This document shows positions 40,169 to 47,907 of a stretch of 64,000 nucleotides of DNA, piece by piece. The position numbers and the translations under genes are program-made. The first letter of the stretch is position 1. Each line of letters begins with the position of its first letter. The stretch is from Paenibacillus physcomitrellae (GTDB lineage Bacteria > Bacillota > Bacilli > Paenibacillales > Paenibacillaceae), in assembly GCF_002240225.1 (NCBI RefSeq), contig NZ_CP022584.1, positions 1,178,001 through 1,242,000 of the forward strand. The letters run 5' to 3'. The notes under the pieces were generated by a model. The model ran no database searches, was not told where the DNA came from, and was given only the letters and a program-made list of their open reading frames with translations.

Positions 40169-41155
40169 TTAATACAAGGCAAGCTCGAGCATGGCCTCTT
40201 TCACTTTATCTTTGCTGAGCATAAAGAACTTCTCCATCGGAGGGCTGATCGGCATCGCCGGAACATCCGGGCCGCACAGCCGTTTAATTGGCGCATCGAG
40301 CTCGAACAGACACTCTTCGGCAATAATGGCAGCGACTTCGCCGCCAACGCCGCCTGTTTTGTTGTCCTCATGCACGATCAGCACCTTGCCCGTACGGCGC
40401 GCAGCCGTAATAATCGCTTCACGGTCAAGCGGCTGGATCGTCCGCAGATCGAGAATATGAGCGGTAATGCCCTGCTCAGCTTCAAGCTCCTCTGCAGCCT
40501 GCATCGCAAAATGAAGCGGCAGGCTGTAGCCAATCACCGTAATATCGTCGCCTTCACGCAGCACGTTGGCTTTGCCGATTTCCACGATGTAGTCGTCTTC
40601 AGGCACATCTTCCTTGATAAGCTTGTAGCACTTCTTGTTCTCGAAAAAGAGCACCGGATCCGCGTCACGGATCGCGGCCTTCAGCAGGCCTTTGGCATCA
40701 TAAGCCGAATAAGGCGCTACGATCTTTAATCCCGGGGTTCCGAAGAAAATGGACTCCGGACATTGGGAATGATACAAACCGCCGAAGATGCCGCCGCCGA
40801 TTGGCGCGCGCACGACGACCGGGCAGCTCCAGTCGTTGTTGGAGCGGTAGCGGATTTTGGCCGCTTCGCTAATAATCTGGTTTGTCGCAGGCAGCATAAA
40901 ATCCGAATACTGCATTTCAGCGATCGGTTTCATGCCGTACATAGCCGCGCCAATGGCAACACCGGCAATTGCCGACTCCGACAAAGGCGTATCCATGACC
41001 CGATCTTCGCCAAAATGCTCCTGCAGCCCTTTGGTAGTGGTGAACACGCCGCCTTTAACGCCAACGTCTTCCCCAAGCACAAACACCCGCTCGTCGCGTT
41101 CCATTTCTTCTTTCATCGCCAATCGAATGGCGTCGATATATTCCATTACCGGCAT
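40169..41155 (-). CDS. bkdAB: Branched-chain 2-oxoacid dehydrogenase E1 beta subunit
   Basis: A 328-aa subunit. Typical E1-beta sequences are visible: MEYIDAIRLAMKEEMERD, FVLGEDVGVKGGVF, DTPLSESAIAGVAIGAAMYG and VEIGKANVLREGDDIT. With BkdAA it forms the TPP-dependent decarboxylase acting on the keto acids of Val, Leu and Ile. It begins three bases after bkdAA. Confidence 0.94.
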   Translation of the reverse strand: MPVMEYIDAIRLAMKEEMERDERVFVLGEDVGVKGGVFTTTKGLQEHFGEDRVMDTPLSESAIAGVAIGAAMYGMKPIAEMQYSDFMLPATNQIISEAAKIRYRSNNDWSCPVVVRAPIGGGIFGGLYHSQCPESIFFGTPGLKIVAPYSAYDAKGLLKAAIRDADPVLFFENKKCYKLIKEDVPEDDYIVEIGKANVLREGDDITVIGYSLPLHFAMQAAEELEAEQGITAHILDLRTIQPLDREAIITAARRTGKVLIVHEDNKTGGVGGEVAAIIAEECLFELDAPIKRLCGPDVPAMPISPPMEKFFMLSKDKVKEAMLELALY

Positions 41156-41158
41156 CTC

Positions 41159-42181
41159 TTATTCCTCCCTTTCATCGGCATACACATGAAGCAGCGTGTC
41201 TTCCGGTTTCGGGAAAGGAGCACGGTCCGCGTAGTCGATCGCTTCCTTCAGCTGTTCGGAAAGCTCTTTCGTATAAGCTTCTTCCTGCTCTTCCGACCAC
41301 AAGCCGCATTCGATGAGATACTGCTTGAATCTTGGAATGCCGTCTTTCTGGCGGTTCTCCTCAACCTCTTCTTTGGTCCGGTAAGCCAGATCATTATCTG
41401 AAGTGGAGTGAGGGGACAGGCGGTACATCATCGCTTCAATCAGCGTTGGCCCTTCGCCGCGAACCGCACGTTCTCTCGCTTCTTTAACTACGCGGTAAAC
41501 CTCAAGCGCGTCATTGCCGTCCACACGGAGACCCGGGAAGCCGTATCCCAAGGCGCGGTCGCTGACTTTGCCTGCAAGCTGCTTGTGAATCGGTACGGAG
41601 ATTGCGTATTGATTGTTCTCGCACATAATGATGACGGGCAGTTTATGAACGCCGGCAAAGTTGCTGCCTTCATGGAAGTCACCCTGGTTGCTCGAGCCTT
41701 CGCCGAACGTGACGAATGATACGATGTCTTTCTTCTGCATTTTGGCGGCGAGCGCTACGCCAACGGCGTGCGGCACCTGCGTGGTTACAGGGCTTGAGCC
41801 CGTAACGATGCGAAGTTTCTTGGAGCCGAAGTGGCCCGGCATCTGCCGGCCGCCGCTGTTCGGGTCCTCGGCTTTGGCGAAAGCGCAAAGCATCAGTTCT
41901 TTTAACGTCATGCCCACCGACAATACAAAACCGTAATCTCGGTAGTAGGGGAGAAAATAATCCCGGTCCCGGTCCAGGGCAAACGCGGAAGCGACCTGCG
42001 CTACTTCCTGCCCGATGCCGGAGACGTGAAAATTAATTTTCCCCGCCCGCTGCAGCAGCAAAAGCCGTTCATCGTATTTGCGTGCGAGCAGCATATATTT
42101 GTACATTTCCACGGCTTTCTCATCCGAAAGCCCAAGCTGCTCATGTTTAAGTTTTTGATCCAAAGCTGTTTTAGCATTCAT
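41159..42181 (-). CDS. bkdAA: Branched-chain 2-oxoacid dehydrogenase E1 alpha subunit
   Basis: A 340-aa TPP-binding subunit. The TPP motif runs GEGSSNQGDFHEGSNFAGVH and ends in CENN; the phosphorylation-loop equivalent YRLSPHSTSDND is present. It decarboxylates branched keto acids, giving the isovaleryl, isobutyryl and 2-methylbutyryl groups used as primers for branched fatty acids. It has its own promoter with a FapR-like operator in the 186-base gap after lpdV. No ptb, bcd or buk gene is nearby. Confidence 0.94.
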   Translation of the reverse strand: MNAKTALDQKLKHEQLGLSDEKAVEMYKYMLLARKYDERLLLLQRAGKINFHVSGIGQEVAQVASAFALDRDRDYFLPYYRDYGFVLSVGMTLKELMLCAFAKAEDPNSGGRQMPGHFGSKKLRIVTGSSPVTTQVPHAVGVALAAKMQKKDIVSFVTFGEGSSNQGDFHEGSNFAGVHKLPVIIMCENNQYAISVPIHKQLAGKVSDRALGYGFPGLRVDGNDALEVYRVVKEARERAVRGEGPTLIEAMMYRLSPHSTSDNDLAYRTKEEVEENRQKDGIPRFKQYLIECGLWSEEQEEAYTKELSEQLKEAIDYADRAPFPKPEDTLLHVYADEREE

Positions 42182-42281
42182 TAGGGAGTTGCCTCCATTT
42201 CTTTTTGGCTTTGCGACCTGCCGATTTTCCTTCAGAAAGAGAGCTACAGACCAGCCAACGATTTCCCATCCTTGAATAGTG

Positions 42282-42327
42282 CCAAGTTTTAAAACCTGGT
42301 ACTAAGACTTGGGGTAACTCTATTATA
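42282..42327 (-). promoter_or_regulatory. bkdAA promoter with FapR-like operator
   Basis: On the minus strand TATAAT lies at 42327-42322. Just downstream is a 31-bp near-palindrome centred on 42297, CCAAGTTTTAAAACC-T-GGTACTAAGACTTGG on the plus strand (12 of 15 pairs). Its core, TTAAAACCTGGTACTAA at 42289-42305, matches 15 of 17 bases of the FapR operator as I recall it. It would lie about +10 to +27 of the transcript. Regulation of bkd by FapR is inference. Confidence 0.6.
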
Positions 42328-42367
42328 ATCGCTTTTTCCGCAAAAAGAAAATATTACTTCAATTCCT

Positions 42368-43792
42368 TTACATCCCTAGGGATAGTCCGTCTACAGCCAA
42401 GGCCGCTTCGCCCATAATTTCCGCCAAGGTCGGATGAGCATGAACCGTATGCCCGATCTCCCAAGGCGTTGCGTCCAGCACCTGTGCCAATGCCGCTTCG
42501 CTGATCAGATCCGTTACATGCGGTCCAATCATATGAACACCAAGAATATCGCCGGTTTCGGCGTCGGCAATCATTTTGACAAAACCGTCCTTCTCCCCGT
42601 ATACCAAAGCTTTGCCGATGGCGGAGAACGGGAACTTTCCGACCTTCACCTTAAACCCTTTATCCTTGGCGCCCTGCTCTGTCATACCCACAGAAGCCAC
42701 CTCAGGCCGGGTATACACGCAGCGAGGCGTATGCAGAACATTTGCTTTCACACGGGAAGGTTCGCCTGCCAAATGCTCCGCGGCGGTAATCCCTTCATGG
42801 CTGGCCGCATGGGCCAGCTGCAGTCCACCGATGCAGTCTCCGATCGCGTAAATATGCGGTTCTGTAGTCTGCATCTGCTCATTAACCCGAATAAAGCCGT
42901 CTTTAACGGCTATATCGGTATTTTCCAGACCAATTCCCTCTACGTTCGCCTGACGGCCAATGGACAGCAGCAGCTTCTCCGCGGAAAGCTCCGTTTCTTT
43001 ACCAGCCAAATCCGCCTGTATCGTCACGGCTCCATTTTCTTTACGCAGCGTCTCTGATTTGATCTTCGCTCCAGTCAGCACTTTGATGCCCCGGCGTTCG
43101 AGCAGACGTTTCAGCTCTTTAGCGACGTCTTGATCTTCATTCGGCAATAGCTGCGGCGCTGCCTCTACCACAGTGACACTGACACCAAAATCATGCAGCA
43201 TCGACGCCCACTCTACGCCTATTACACCTCCGCCGACAATCAGCATGGAAGCCGGCAGAGCCGACATCTCCAGCGCTTCGTCACTACTCAGCACGTATTG
43301 TCCATCCGGCTCCATGCCCGGAAGGAACCGCGGCCGCGAACCTGTAGCGATAATCAGGTTGGTTGGCACGATGGTCTCCATCTCTCCATCCGCCAGCTCA
43401 ACGGCTAACGCTCCGCTCTTGGGAGAAAAGATCGACGGGCCGATAATCCGGCCGCGGCCTTGAATAACCTTGATTTTATGTTTCTTCATCAGGTACTGCA
43501 CGCCTTTGTGAAGTTGCTCTACGATAGCCGATTTGCGCGCCTGCACTTTCGGGAACGCCAATACTACCCCCTGTGTTTCAATGCCGTAGCTTTCACTGTC
43601 CTTCATCTGAGCGAACAGCTCCGCGCTCCGCAGCAAGCTTTTGCTTGGAATACAGCCTTTATGCAGACATGTTCCTCCAAGCTTGTCCTGTTCAACGATA
43701 ATAACTTCTTTCCCTAATTGTGCGGCTCGAATTGCCGCTATGTATCCTCCCGTCCCGCCTCCCAGAACGGCTACATCACAAGTAATTGACAT
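42368..43792 (-). CDS. lpdV: Dihydrolipoyl dehydrogenase (E3) of the branched-chain complex
   Basis: A 474-aa flavoprotein. It has the FAD motif GGGTGGYIAAIRAAQLG, the redox disulfide GGTCLHKGCIPSK (Cys42, Cys47), an NAD site IVGGGVIGVEWASM and the C-terminal HAHPTLAEIMGEAA with the catalytic His-Glu pair. It reoxidises the lipoyl arm of BkdB. The ATG at 43792 is chosen because GGAGGAG lies six bases upstream. First enzyme gene of the bkd cluster, 47 bases after a small coiled-coil gene. Confidence 0.94.
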   Translation of the reverse strand: MSITCDVAVLGGGTGGYIAAIRAAQLGKEVIIVEQDKLGGTCLHKGCIPSKSLLRSAELFAQMKDSESYGIETQGVVLAFPKVQARKSAIVEQLHKGVQYLMKKHKIKVIQGRGRIIGPSIFSPKSGALAVELADGEMETIVPTNLIIATGSRPRFLPGMEPDGQYVLSSDEALEMSALPASMLIVGGGVIGVEWASMLHDFGVSVTVVEAAPQLLPNEDQDVAKELKRLLERRGIKVLTGAKIKSETLRKENGAVTIQADLAGKETELSAEKLLLSIGRQANVEGIGLENTDIAVKDGFIRVNEQMQTTEPHIYAIGDCIGGLQLAHAASHEGITAAEHLAGEPSRVKANVLHTPRCVYTRPEVASVGMTEQGAKDKGFKVKVGKFPFSAIGKALVYGEKDGFVKMIADAETGDILGVHMIGPHVTDLISEAALAQVLDATPWEIGHTVHAHPTLAEIMGEAALAVDGLSLGM

Positions 43793-43839
43793 GTTGGTCT
43801 CCTCCATCATTCATTAAGTTGTCTTTTTGGACCAGACTT

Positions 43840-44082
43840 CTATTCATAAAGCGCATCCCGAAGTTTGGTGGACATCTTGGGGCCTTTAGCCCGCTCGGCC
43901 AGCACCGCTTTCCGGAGTCTCTTATTTTCGGCCGTAAGAGCTTGTACATCGGAGTGCAGCTTTACAATCAACTGTCTGGCAGCTTCATCCCATTCGGGGT
44001 GGTCGGCCAGCAGCTTTTCCACAGAAGAGCCAGTCTCTTCATTCTTATTTGATTGGGTATTCGATCCTGTCAAACCCGTCAT
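43840..44082 (-). CDS. Small coiled-coil protein, 80 aa, unknown function
   Basis: An 80-residue hydrophilic protein. Residues about 20-65 are predicted helical with heptad-like leucines (KLLADHPEW, ARQLIVKLHSDVQALTAENK, RLRKAVLAERA). The ATG at 44082 follows GAAGGTG by six bases; a GTG three codons earlier is less well placed. It lies just before lpdV and may be cotranscribed. I do not recognise a family. Confidence 0.6.
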   Translation of the reverse strand: MTGLTGSNTQSNKNEETGSSVEKLLADHPEWDEAARQLIVKLHSDVQALTAENKRLRKAVLAERAKGPKMSTKLRDALYE

Positions 44083-44221
44083 CTCTTGCACCTTCTCTGA
44101 TTTCTTTTAGCATATACACCAGGCTGTTCCTGAGGTATCGACCTCGTTATTTTACCATAACCGCGCTGGACAAGCTTGTCTTCTTAGGAAGCGAATGAAT
44201 TCGGTCATGATCGAGATCAAT

Positions 44222-44250
44222 TTGCCAGAGGTAGCTGTAAATTATATAAT
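44222..44250 (+). promoter_or_regulatory. Promoter of the 54-aa membrane protein gene
   Basis: TTGCCA (44222-44227), a 17-base spacer and TATAAT (44245-44250). The leader of about 75 bases can form a CCCCT/AGGGG hairpin followed by TTTTAT (about 44277-44313), which might attenuate. Confidence 0.7.
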
Positions 44251-44332
44251 CCGTTATGAGATTAACAAAAATGGTTCCCCTCAGCCAAGTGCTGCACTGT
44301 GTCAGGGGTTTTATGCTGGGAGAAGTTCAGAT

Positions 44333-44497
44333 ATGAAATATGATATGATTTTGCGTTTTATCGCCGCCATTGCTTTTTTTACGTTTGTGCCATTTGTTCA
44401 AGCTTATCCTTGGGCAACTGCTGTATTTGCCGCTGCAGGCATTTATTGCGCAGTCACAGGGTTCTCGAAAATTATTAAACCCGGCGGCAGAGAATAA
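44333..44497 (+). CDS. Small two-helix membrane protein, 54 aa, unknown function
   Basis: A 54-residue protein with two hydrophobic helices (about 6-24 and 27-46) and a basic tail (SKIIKPGGRE), so both ends probably face the cytoplasm. The ATG at 44333 has GGGAGAAG seven bases upstream; the open frame extends further upstream but without a better start. It is a single plus-strand gene between minus-strand units, with its own promoter and terminator. Family not recognised. Confidence 0.65.
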   Translation: MKYDMILRFIAAIAFFTFVPFVQAYPWATAVFAAAGIYCAVTGFSKIIKPGGRE

Positions 44498-44503
44498 CCG
44501 CAA

Positions 44504-44541
44504 AAAACGCCTTGCTCCACTTCAATGGGACAAGGCGTTTT
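44504..44541. terminator. Bidirectional terminator
   Basis: AAAACGCCTTG and CAAGGCGTTTT, a perfect 11-bp stem with a 16-base loop, A-rich on the left and T-rich on the right. It serves the 54-aa gene and the converging zinc-ribbon gene. Confidence 0.88.
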
Positions 44542-44559
44542 CTTATGGAGGCCGCTTCA

Positions 44560-45072
44560 TCAGTTGCCGTGTTCCTTCGCAGGAGTTACCGAATCGCGTT
44601 CGACGAAATATTTGTTGGTCATATAATGAGCCGGACCTTTGGGCGTATCGACCAACCCTTTTTTCATATCCAAAAAGACAATTTCATTACATTCGTTACA
44701 AAACCATTTCGTTCTCTTCAGTGGCGAGTGGGTTACATAAGAGGCTCCGCATTTGCACTCTACCTTTATTAAAAGTTCACTCTTCTTGTACGCACTGGAA
44801 AGCTGCTGCTGGTTCAGGTTGGAGTGCTGGGCTTGTGAAATGGGCAAAATCGTTTCCTGATAGCTGGAATACTTATTATGTACCTTGAAATCGGCAACCA
44901 GCTCCGGATTCAAGCCAAAAAACTCCTGTCCGATTTCGGTTACAAATTTAACGTCATTCTTGTAACATTCCATCCAAATCTTAATTTGATCAGGCGACAA
45001 AGGAACGGTTCCTTTGATACCGCTGTTCAAGGTGTACGTCATGATGTAAAGCGTATCATTTTGTTTGTTCAA
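44560..45072 (-). CDS. Zinc-ribbon protein, 170 aa, unknown function
   Basis: A 170-residue soluble protein. The N-terminal half (1-80) is polar with no clear motif. Residues about 103-130 hold two cysteine pairs, CKCGASY and CNEC, about 19 residues apart, typical of a zinc ribbon. The end is charged. The TTG start is supported by AAAGGAGG ten bases upstream. It lies downstream of spo0A beyond its terminator and is preceded by a possible 35-codon ORF. I do not recognise the family; a nucleic-acid role is possible but not shown. Confidence 0.7.
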   Translation of the reverse strand: MNKQNDTLYIMTYTLNSGIKGTVPLSPDQIKIWMECYKNDVKFVTEIGQEFFGLNPELVADFKVHNKYSSYQETILPISQAQHSNLNQQQLSSAYKKSELLIKVECKCGASYVTHSPLKRTKWFCNECNEIVFLDMKKGLVDTPKGPAHYMTNKYFVERDSVTPAKEHGN

Positions 45073-45107
45073 TTGCTGCTAGCCTCCTTTAATCATCAGA
45101 TACTGTA

Positions 45108-45215
45108 CTATACTTTCAGAAAGAAATCAAAAATCCCCTTCCTGATTGCCGATAGCGACAAAGTCGCCCTATATAAGGTAGGCTTATTAACATTATTATG
45201 AATTATTTTGGGCAA
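45108..45215 (-). CDS. Possible 35-aa peptide gene or leader ORF
   Basis: A TTG start at 45215 with AAGGAGG nine bases upstream opens a 35-codon frame (MPKIIHNNVNKPTLYRATLS to FLKV) ending 35 bases before the zinc-ribbon gene. The peptide is basic and partly hydrophobic. The ribosome binding site is the main support; two AGG codons and the lack of known relatives keep this tentative. It could be an upstream leader ORF. Confidence 0.3.
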   Translation of the reverse strand: MPKIIHNNVNKPTLYRATLSLSAIRKGIFDFFLKV

Positions 45216-45268
45216 ATATACAAACCTCCTTCAGCCTCCCTATGAAATCTATTTGCAAACTTTAGCAC

Positions 45269-45319
45269 AAAAAATACCACGATCCATTGAATGGCACACT
45301 CCGTCCAATGGCCGTGGTA
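45269..45319 (-). terminator. Terminator downstream of spo0A
   Basis: On the minus strand TACCACG-G-CCATT pairs with AATGG-AT-CGTGGTA and is followed by six T residues. It lies 125 bases beyond the spo0A stop; the stretch between shows no convincing gene. Confidence 0.82.
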
Positions 45320-45443
45320 CTTGCTGTACTATTTAAAAGTTTGTTGGCATTAACATTCGGAATTGGATTGGGAAACTTACCTGCAGCTTCTTCGTTTGAC
45401 CTCCAAATTCCTTTACGGTCAGTGCTTAATCCTCCTTACCCTT

Positions 45444-46256
45444 TCACGACACCTTATGTTCGATTCTCAGCTTGTCAGCCACCATCGCGATGAATTCGCT
45501 GTTGGTTGGTTTGGATTTGCTGATGTTGATCGTATAGCCAAACAGATGGCTGATCGAATCGATGTTACCGCGCGTCCAGGCCACCTCGATGGCATGACGG
45601 ATCGCACGTTCAACCCGGGAAGGAGTTGTCTTGAATTTCTCAGCGATAGCTGGATATAACGTCTTAGTAATAGCACCAAGAATTTCAATGTTGTTGTAAA
45701 CCATCGTGATGGCTTCACGAAGATATTGGTAACCTTTAATATGAGCAGGTACGCCGATTTCATGGATGATCGACGTAATGTTCGCATCCAGATTTTTGCC
45801 TTTGGCGATAGGGACTACGTTATTGGATTTTACAAATAACGAAGAAGCAGGCACACTACCAGAGGACAAAGATTGAACATTCACGAGCTGCCGAATCCGG
45901 CTGGCAAGTACGTCCATGTCAAACGGTTTGAGGATGTAATAAGATGCGCCAAGCTGAACCGCACGCTGAGTAATATTTTCTTGACCGAAGGCGGTCAACA
46001 TAATAATCTTCGGCTGTGGATTCAGATTCATTTCACGCAAACGTTCGAGTACGCCAAGCCCATCGAGATGAGGCATGATGATGTCCAAAATCAACACATC
46101 AGGCAGCTTTCCGCCTTGTTCGATAGCTTGAAGAACTTCTTCACCATTGTAAGCAATTCCGGAGACAACCATATCTTCCTGTTCGGAAATGTATTCCGCC
46201 AATAAATTCGTGAACTCCCGATTATCATCCGCCAACAATACCTCTATCTTCTGCAA
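45444..46256 (-). CDS. spo0A: Sporulation master regulator Spo0A
   Basis: A 270-aa response regulator. The receiver domain (1-125) has Asp10/Asp11 (LLADDN), the phosphorylated Asp58 (LILDIIMP) and Lys in ILKPFDMD. The Spo0A DNA-binding domain (about 150-265) includes [38 protein letters not shown] and the GNIDSI tract. Spo0A-P starts sporulation. The TTG start has AAGGAGG nine bases upstream. The spoIVB-spo0A order matches Bacillus; three 0A boxes lie in its promoter region. Confidence 0.98.
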   Translation of the reverse strand: MQKIEVLLADDNREFTNLLAEYISEQEDMVVSGIAYNGEEVLQAIEQGGKLPDVLILDIIMPHLDGLGVLERLREMNLNPQPKIIMLTAFGQENITQRAVQLGASYYILKPFDMDVLASRIRQLVNVQSLSSGSVPASSLFVKSNNVVPIAKGKNLDANITSIIHEIGVPAHIKGYQYLREAITMVYNNIEILGAITKTLYPAIAEKFKTTPSRVERAIRHAIEVAWTRGNIDSISHLFGYTINISKSKPTNSEFIAMVADKLRIEHKVS

Positions 46257-46318
46257 GACCGTATTCCTCCTTAGTATGTGTGAATATTTCTGGTAGTTAT
46301 TTCCCTCAGGATTAACAA

Positions 46319-46439
46319 TTTCGACACAGGCTCCGGAATCCCTTCTGTCGAAAATTATTTTTCTTTATTTTTTTTCTAGGGTAGGCTATAATTAATAATT
46401 TATTTACATAATCATTGTTTTTTCGTTTCGATTCGACAT
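46319..46439 (-). promoter_or_regulatory. spo0A promoter region with three Spo0A boxes
   Basis: TTTCGACAC (46319-46327), the inverted CTGTCGAAAA (46345-46354) and ATTCGACAT (46431-46439) each hold the TTCGACA/TGTCGAA core. This fits autoregulation of spo0A as known in B. subtilis. I could not place the sigma-A or sigma-H promoter with confidence. Confidence 0.65.
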
Positions 46440-46440
46440 A

Positions 46441-46480
46441 ATTAAAAACAATCTTAAGGGGTTACCCCGCCTTAAGATTG
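46441..46480 (-). terminator. Terminator of spoIVB, overlapping its stop codon
   Basis: On the minus strand CAATCTTAAG pairs with CTTAAGATTG, followed by TTTTTAATT. The upstream arm is made of the last codons of spoIVB (the TAA is in the loop). Confidence 0.88.
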
Positions 46481-47793
46481 TTGTCAGTGTTCGTGTTAGG
46501 GGAGATGGAGATTCCAGCATCTTTGAGCATCCACTCAATGAAACATCCATAACCGGATTTAGGATCATTCACAAAGACATGTGTTACAGCTCCAATTAGT
46601 TTACCGTTCTGCATAATAGGACTTCCGCTCATGCCTTGAACAATACCGCCTGTTTTGTTGATCAGCTTCGGATCGGTGATCCGGATAACCATACCTTTGG
46701 TTTCAGGCGTATGCTGCTTCGCAACATGCACAACCTCTACCTTGAAACGTTCAACCTGCTGTCCATTTACAACAGTCAATATTTCGGCAGGACCTTCCTT
46801 GACTTCTTCGGCAAAAGCGACGGGAACTGGTTCGCCATACAGGCTGTGATCCGGGTTTTTGTCCATTTTCCCGAAGATTCCGAAATTGGTGTTGCGTTCA
46901 ATGGTTCCCAGCAGTTTCCCTTCTTTTACAAAAATGGCCCTTTTCTCGCCTGGTTCTCCGTTTTCACTTTTGGAGATTGAAGTTACACTGGATTGAATCA
47001 CTTGGCCGCTTCCGACCACAATGGGTGTTTGGGTATTCATGTCGGTAATCACATGCCCCAGCGCCCCATAAACACCTTGTTTAGGTGCATAAAAGGTCAA
47101 AGTACCTACGCCGGCCGCAGAATCTCGAATATAAAGTCCCAGCCGCCACACCTTATCTTTGGTATCATAACCAGGAGTTAACCGGGTCGTCTTCACTTCG
47201 TTGCCCCTCTTAAAAGTCACCTCAAGAGGTTTTTTGCTTTTCCCCGCCTTCTCAACAATAGGCGATACTTCTTTAGCATCTGTCAGCTTAATGCCGTTAA
47301 GATGCGTTATCAAATCACCAAGCTTTAATCCAGCTACTTCTCCAGGCGAAACCTTGCTTCTGCTTTCGGTTATCTGATGATGACCCACAACTAAAATGCC
47401 GTCTGACTTCACCTTCACCCCGATGGTTTGTCCACCAGGAATGACTTTCAAGTCAGGAACTACTTTAACTTTGACCGTTTTGTACGGCAGTTTGCCAAAT
47501 AACTTCAGCTTCAAGTCCGTAACTCCGGTAGTTAACGAAGTAAGGCGCAAGGAATGTCCAGGTTCAACATTCGCCTGAAGAGAAGGTGTGCCGTCCATCG
47601 CTACGACACCCGGTCGATTCACGGATGCCAAGGTTTGTACCGGCAGATCCATTGAAACCTGTGCTGCCTGCCCTTCAAACATGCGCAGCTCACTGGTTAA
47701 GAGCGGGTACTTCGCGGCTGCGGTGGTACCAATCAAACATAAAAAGAAAGCAACAAAAAGACCGAGAATCCTTTGCTTTAGGTTACGGTTCAA
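46462..47793 (-). CDS. spoIVB: SpoIVB serine peptidase
   Basis: A 443-aa exported peptidase. A signal/anchor helix (about 9-27) precedes a PDZ domain (about 140-215, with PGEVAGLKLGDLI) and the SpoIVB peptidase domain: GALGHVITD (His), a serine in GGIVQGMSGSPI and Asp in between. In B. subtilis the forespore secretes SpoIVB to activate SpoIVFB and thereby sigma-K. The TTG start has GAGGGAG 11 bases upstream. Located directly upstream of spo0A, downstream of recN. Confidence 0.95.
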   Translation of the reverse strand: MNRNLKQRILGLFVAFFLCLIGTTAAAKYPLLTSELRMFEGQAAQVSMDLPVQTLASVNRPGVVAMDGTPSLQANVEPGHSLRLTSLTTGVTDLKLKLFGKLPYKTVKVKVVPDLKVIPGGQTIGVKVKSDGILVVGHHQITESRSKVSPGEVAGLKLGDLITHLNGIKLTDAKEVSPIVEKAGKSKKPLEVTFKRGNEVKTTRLTPGYDTKDKVWRLGLYIRDSAAGVGTLTFYAPKQGVYGALGHVITDMNTQTPIVVGSGQVIQSSVTSISKSENGEPGEKRAIFVKEGKLLGTIERNTNFGIFGKMDKNPDHSLYGEPVPVAFAEEVKEGPAEILTVVNGQQVERFKVEVVHVAKQHTPETKGMVIRITDPKLINKTGGIVQGMSGSPIMQNGKLIGAVTHVFVNDPKSGYGCFIEWMLKDAGISISPNTNTDNNLKAG

Positions 47794-47907
47794 TGGCTGT
47801 CACGCTCCCTCTGCTTCTTTCGCCTGACGAAAAGGTGGTCGCCAATCGCGTAACTATAAGATACCCCCGGCCTGATCTTTTATTACTGTTAATCATTGTT
47901 CCTTACA

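Noticed and set aside
45320-45443. Small ORF after spo0A behind AAGGAGG (near 45430)
   Set aside because: The Shine-Dalgarno-like sequence is followed by ATTAAGCACTGA with no start codon at a usable distance.
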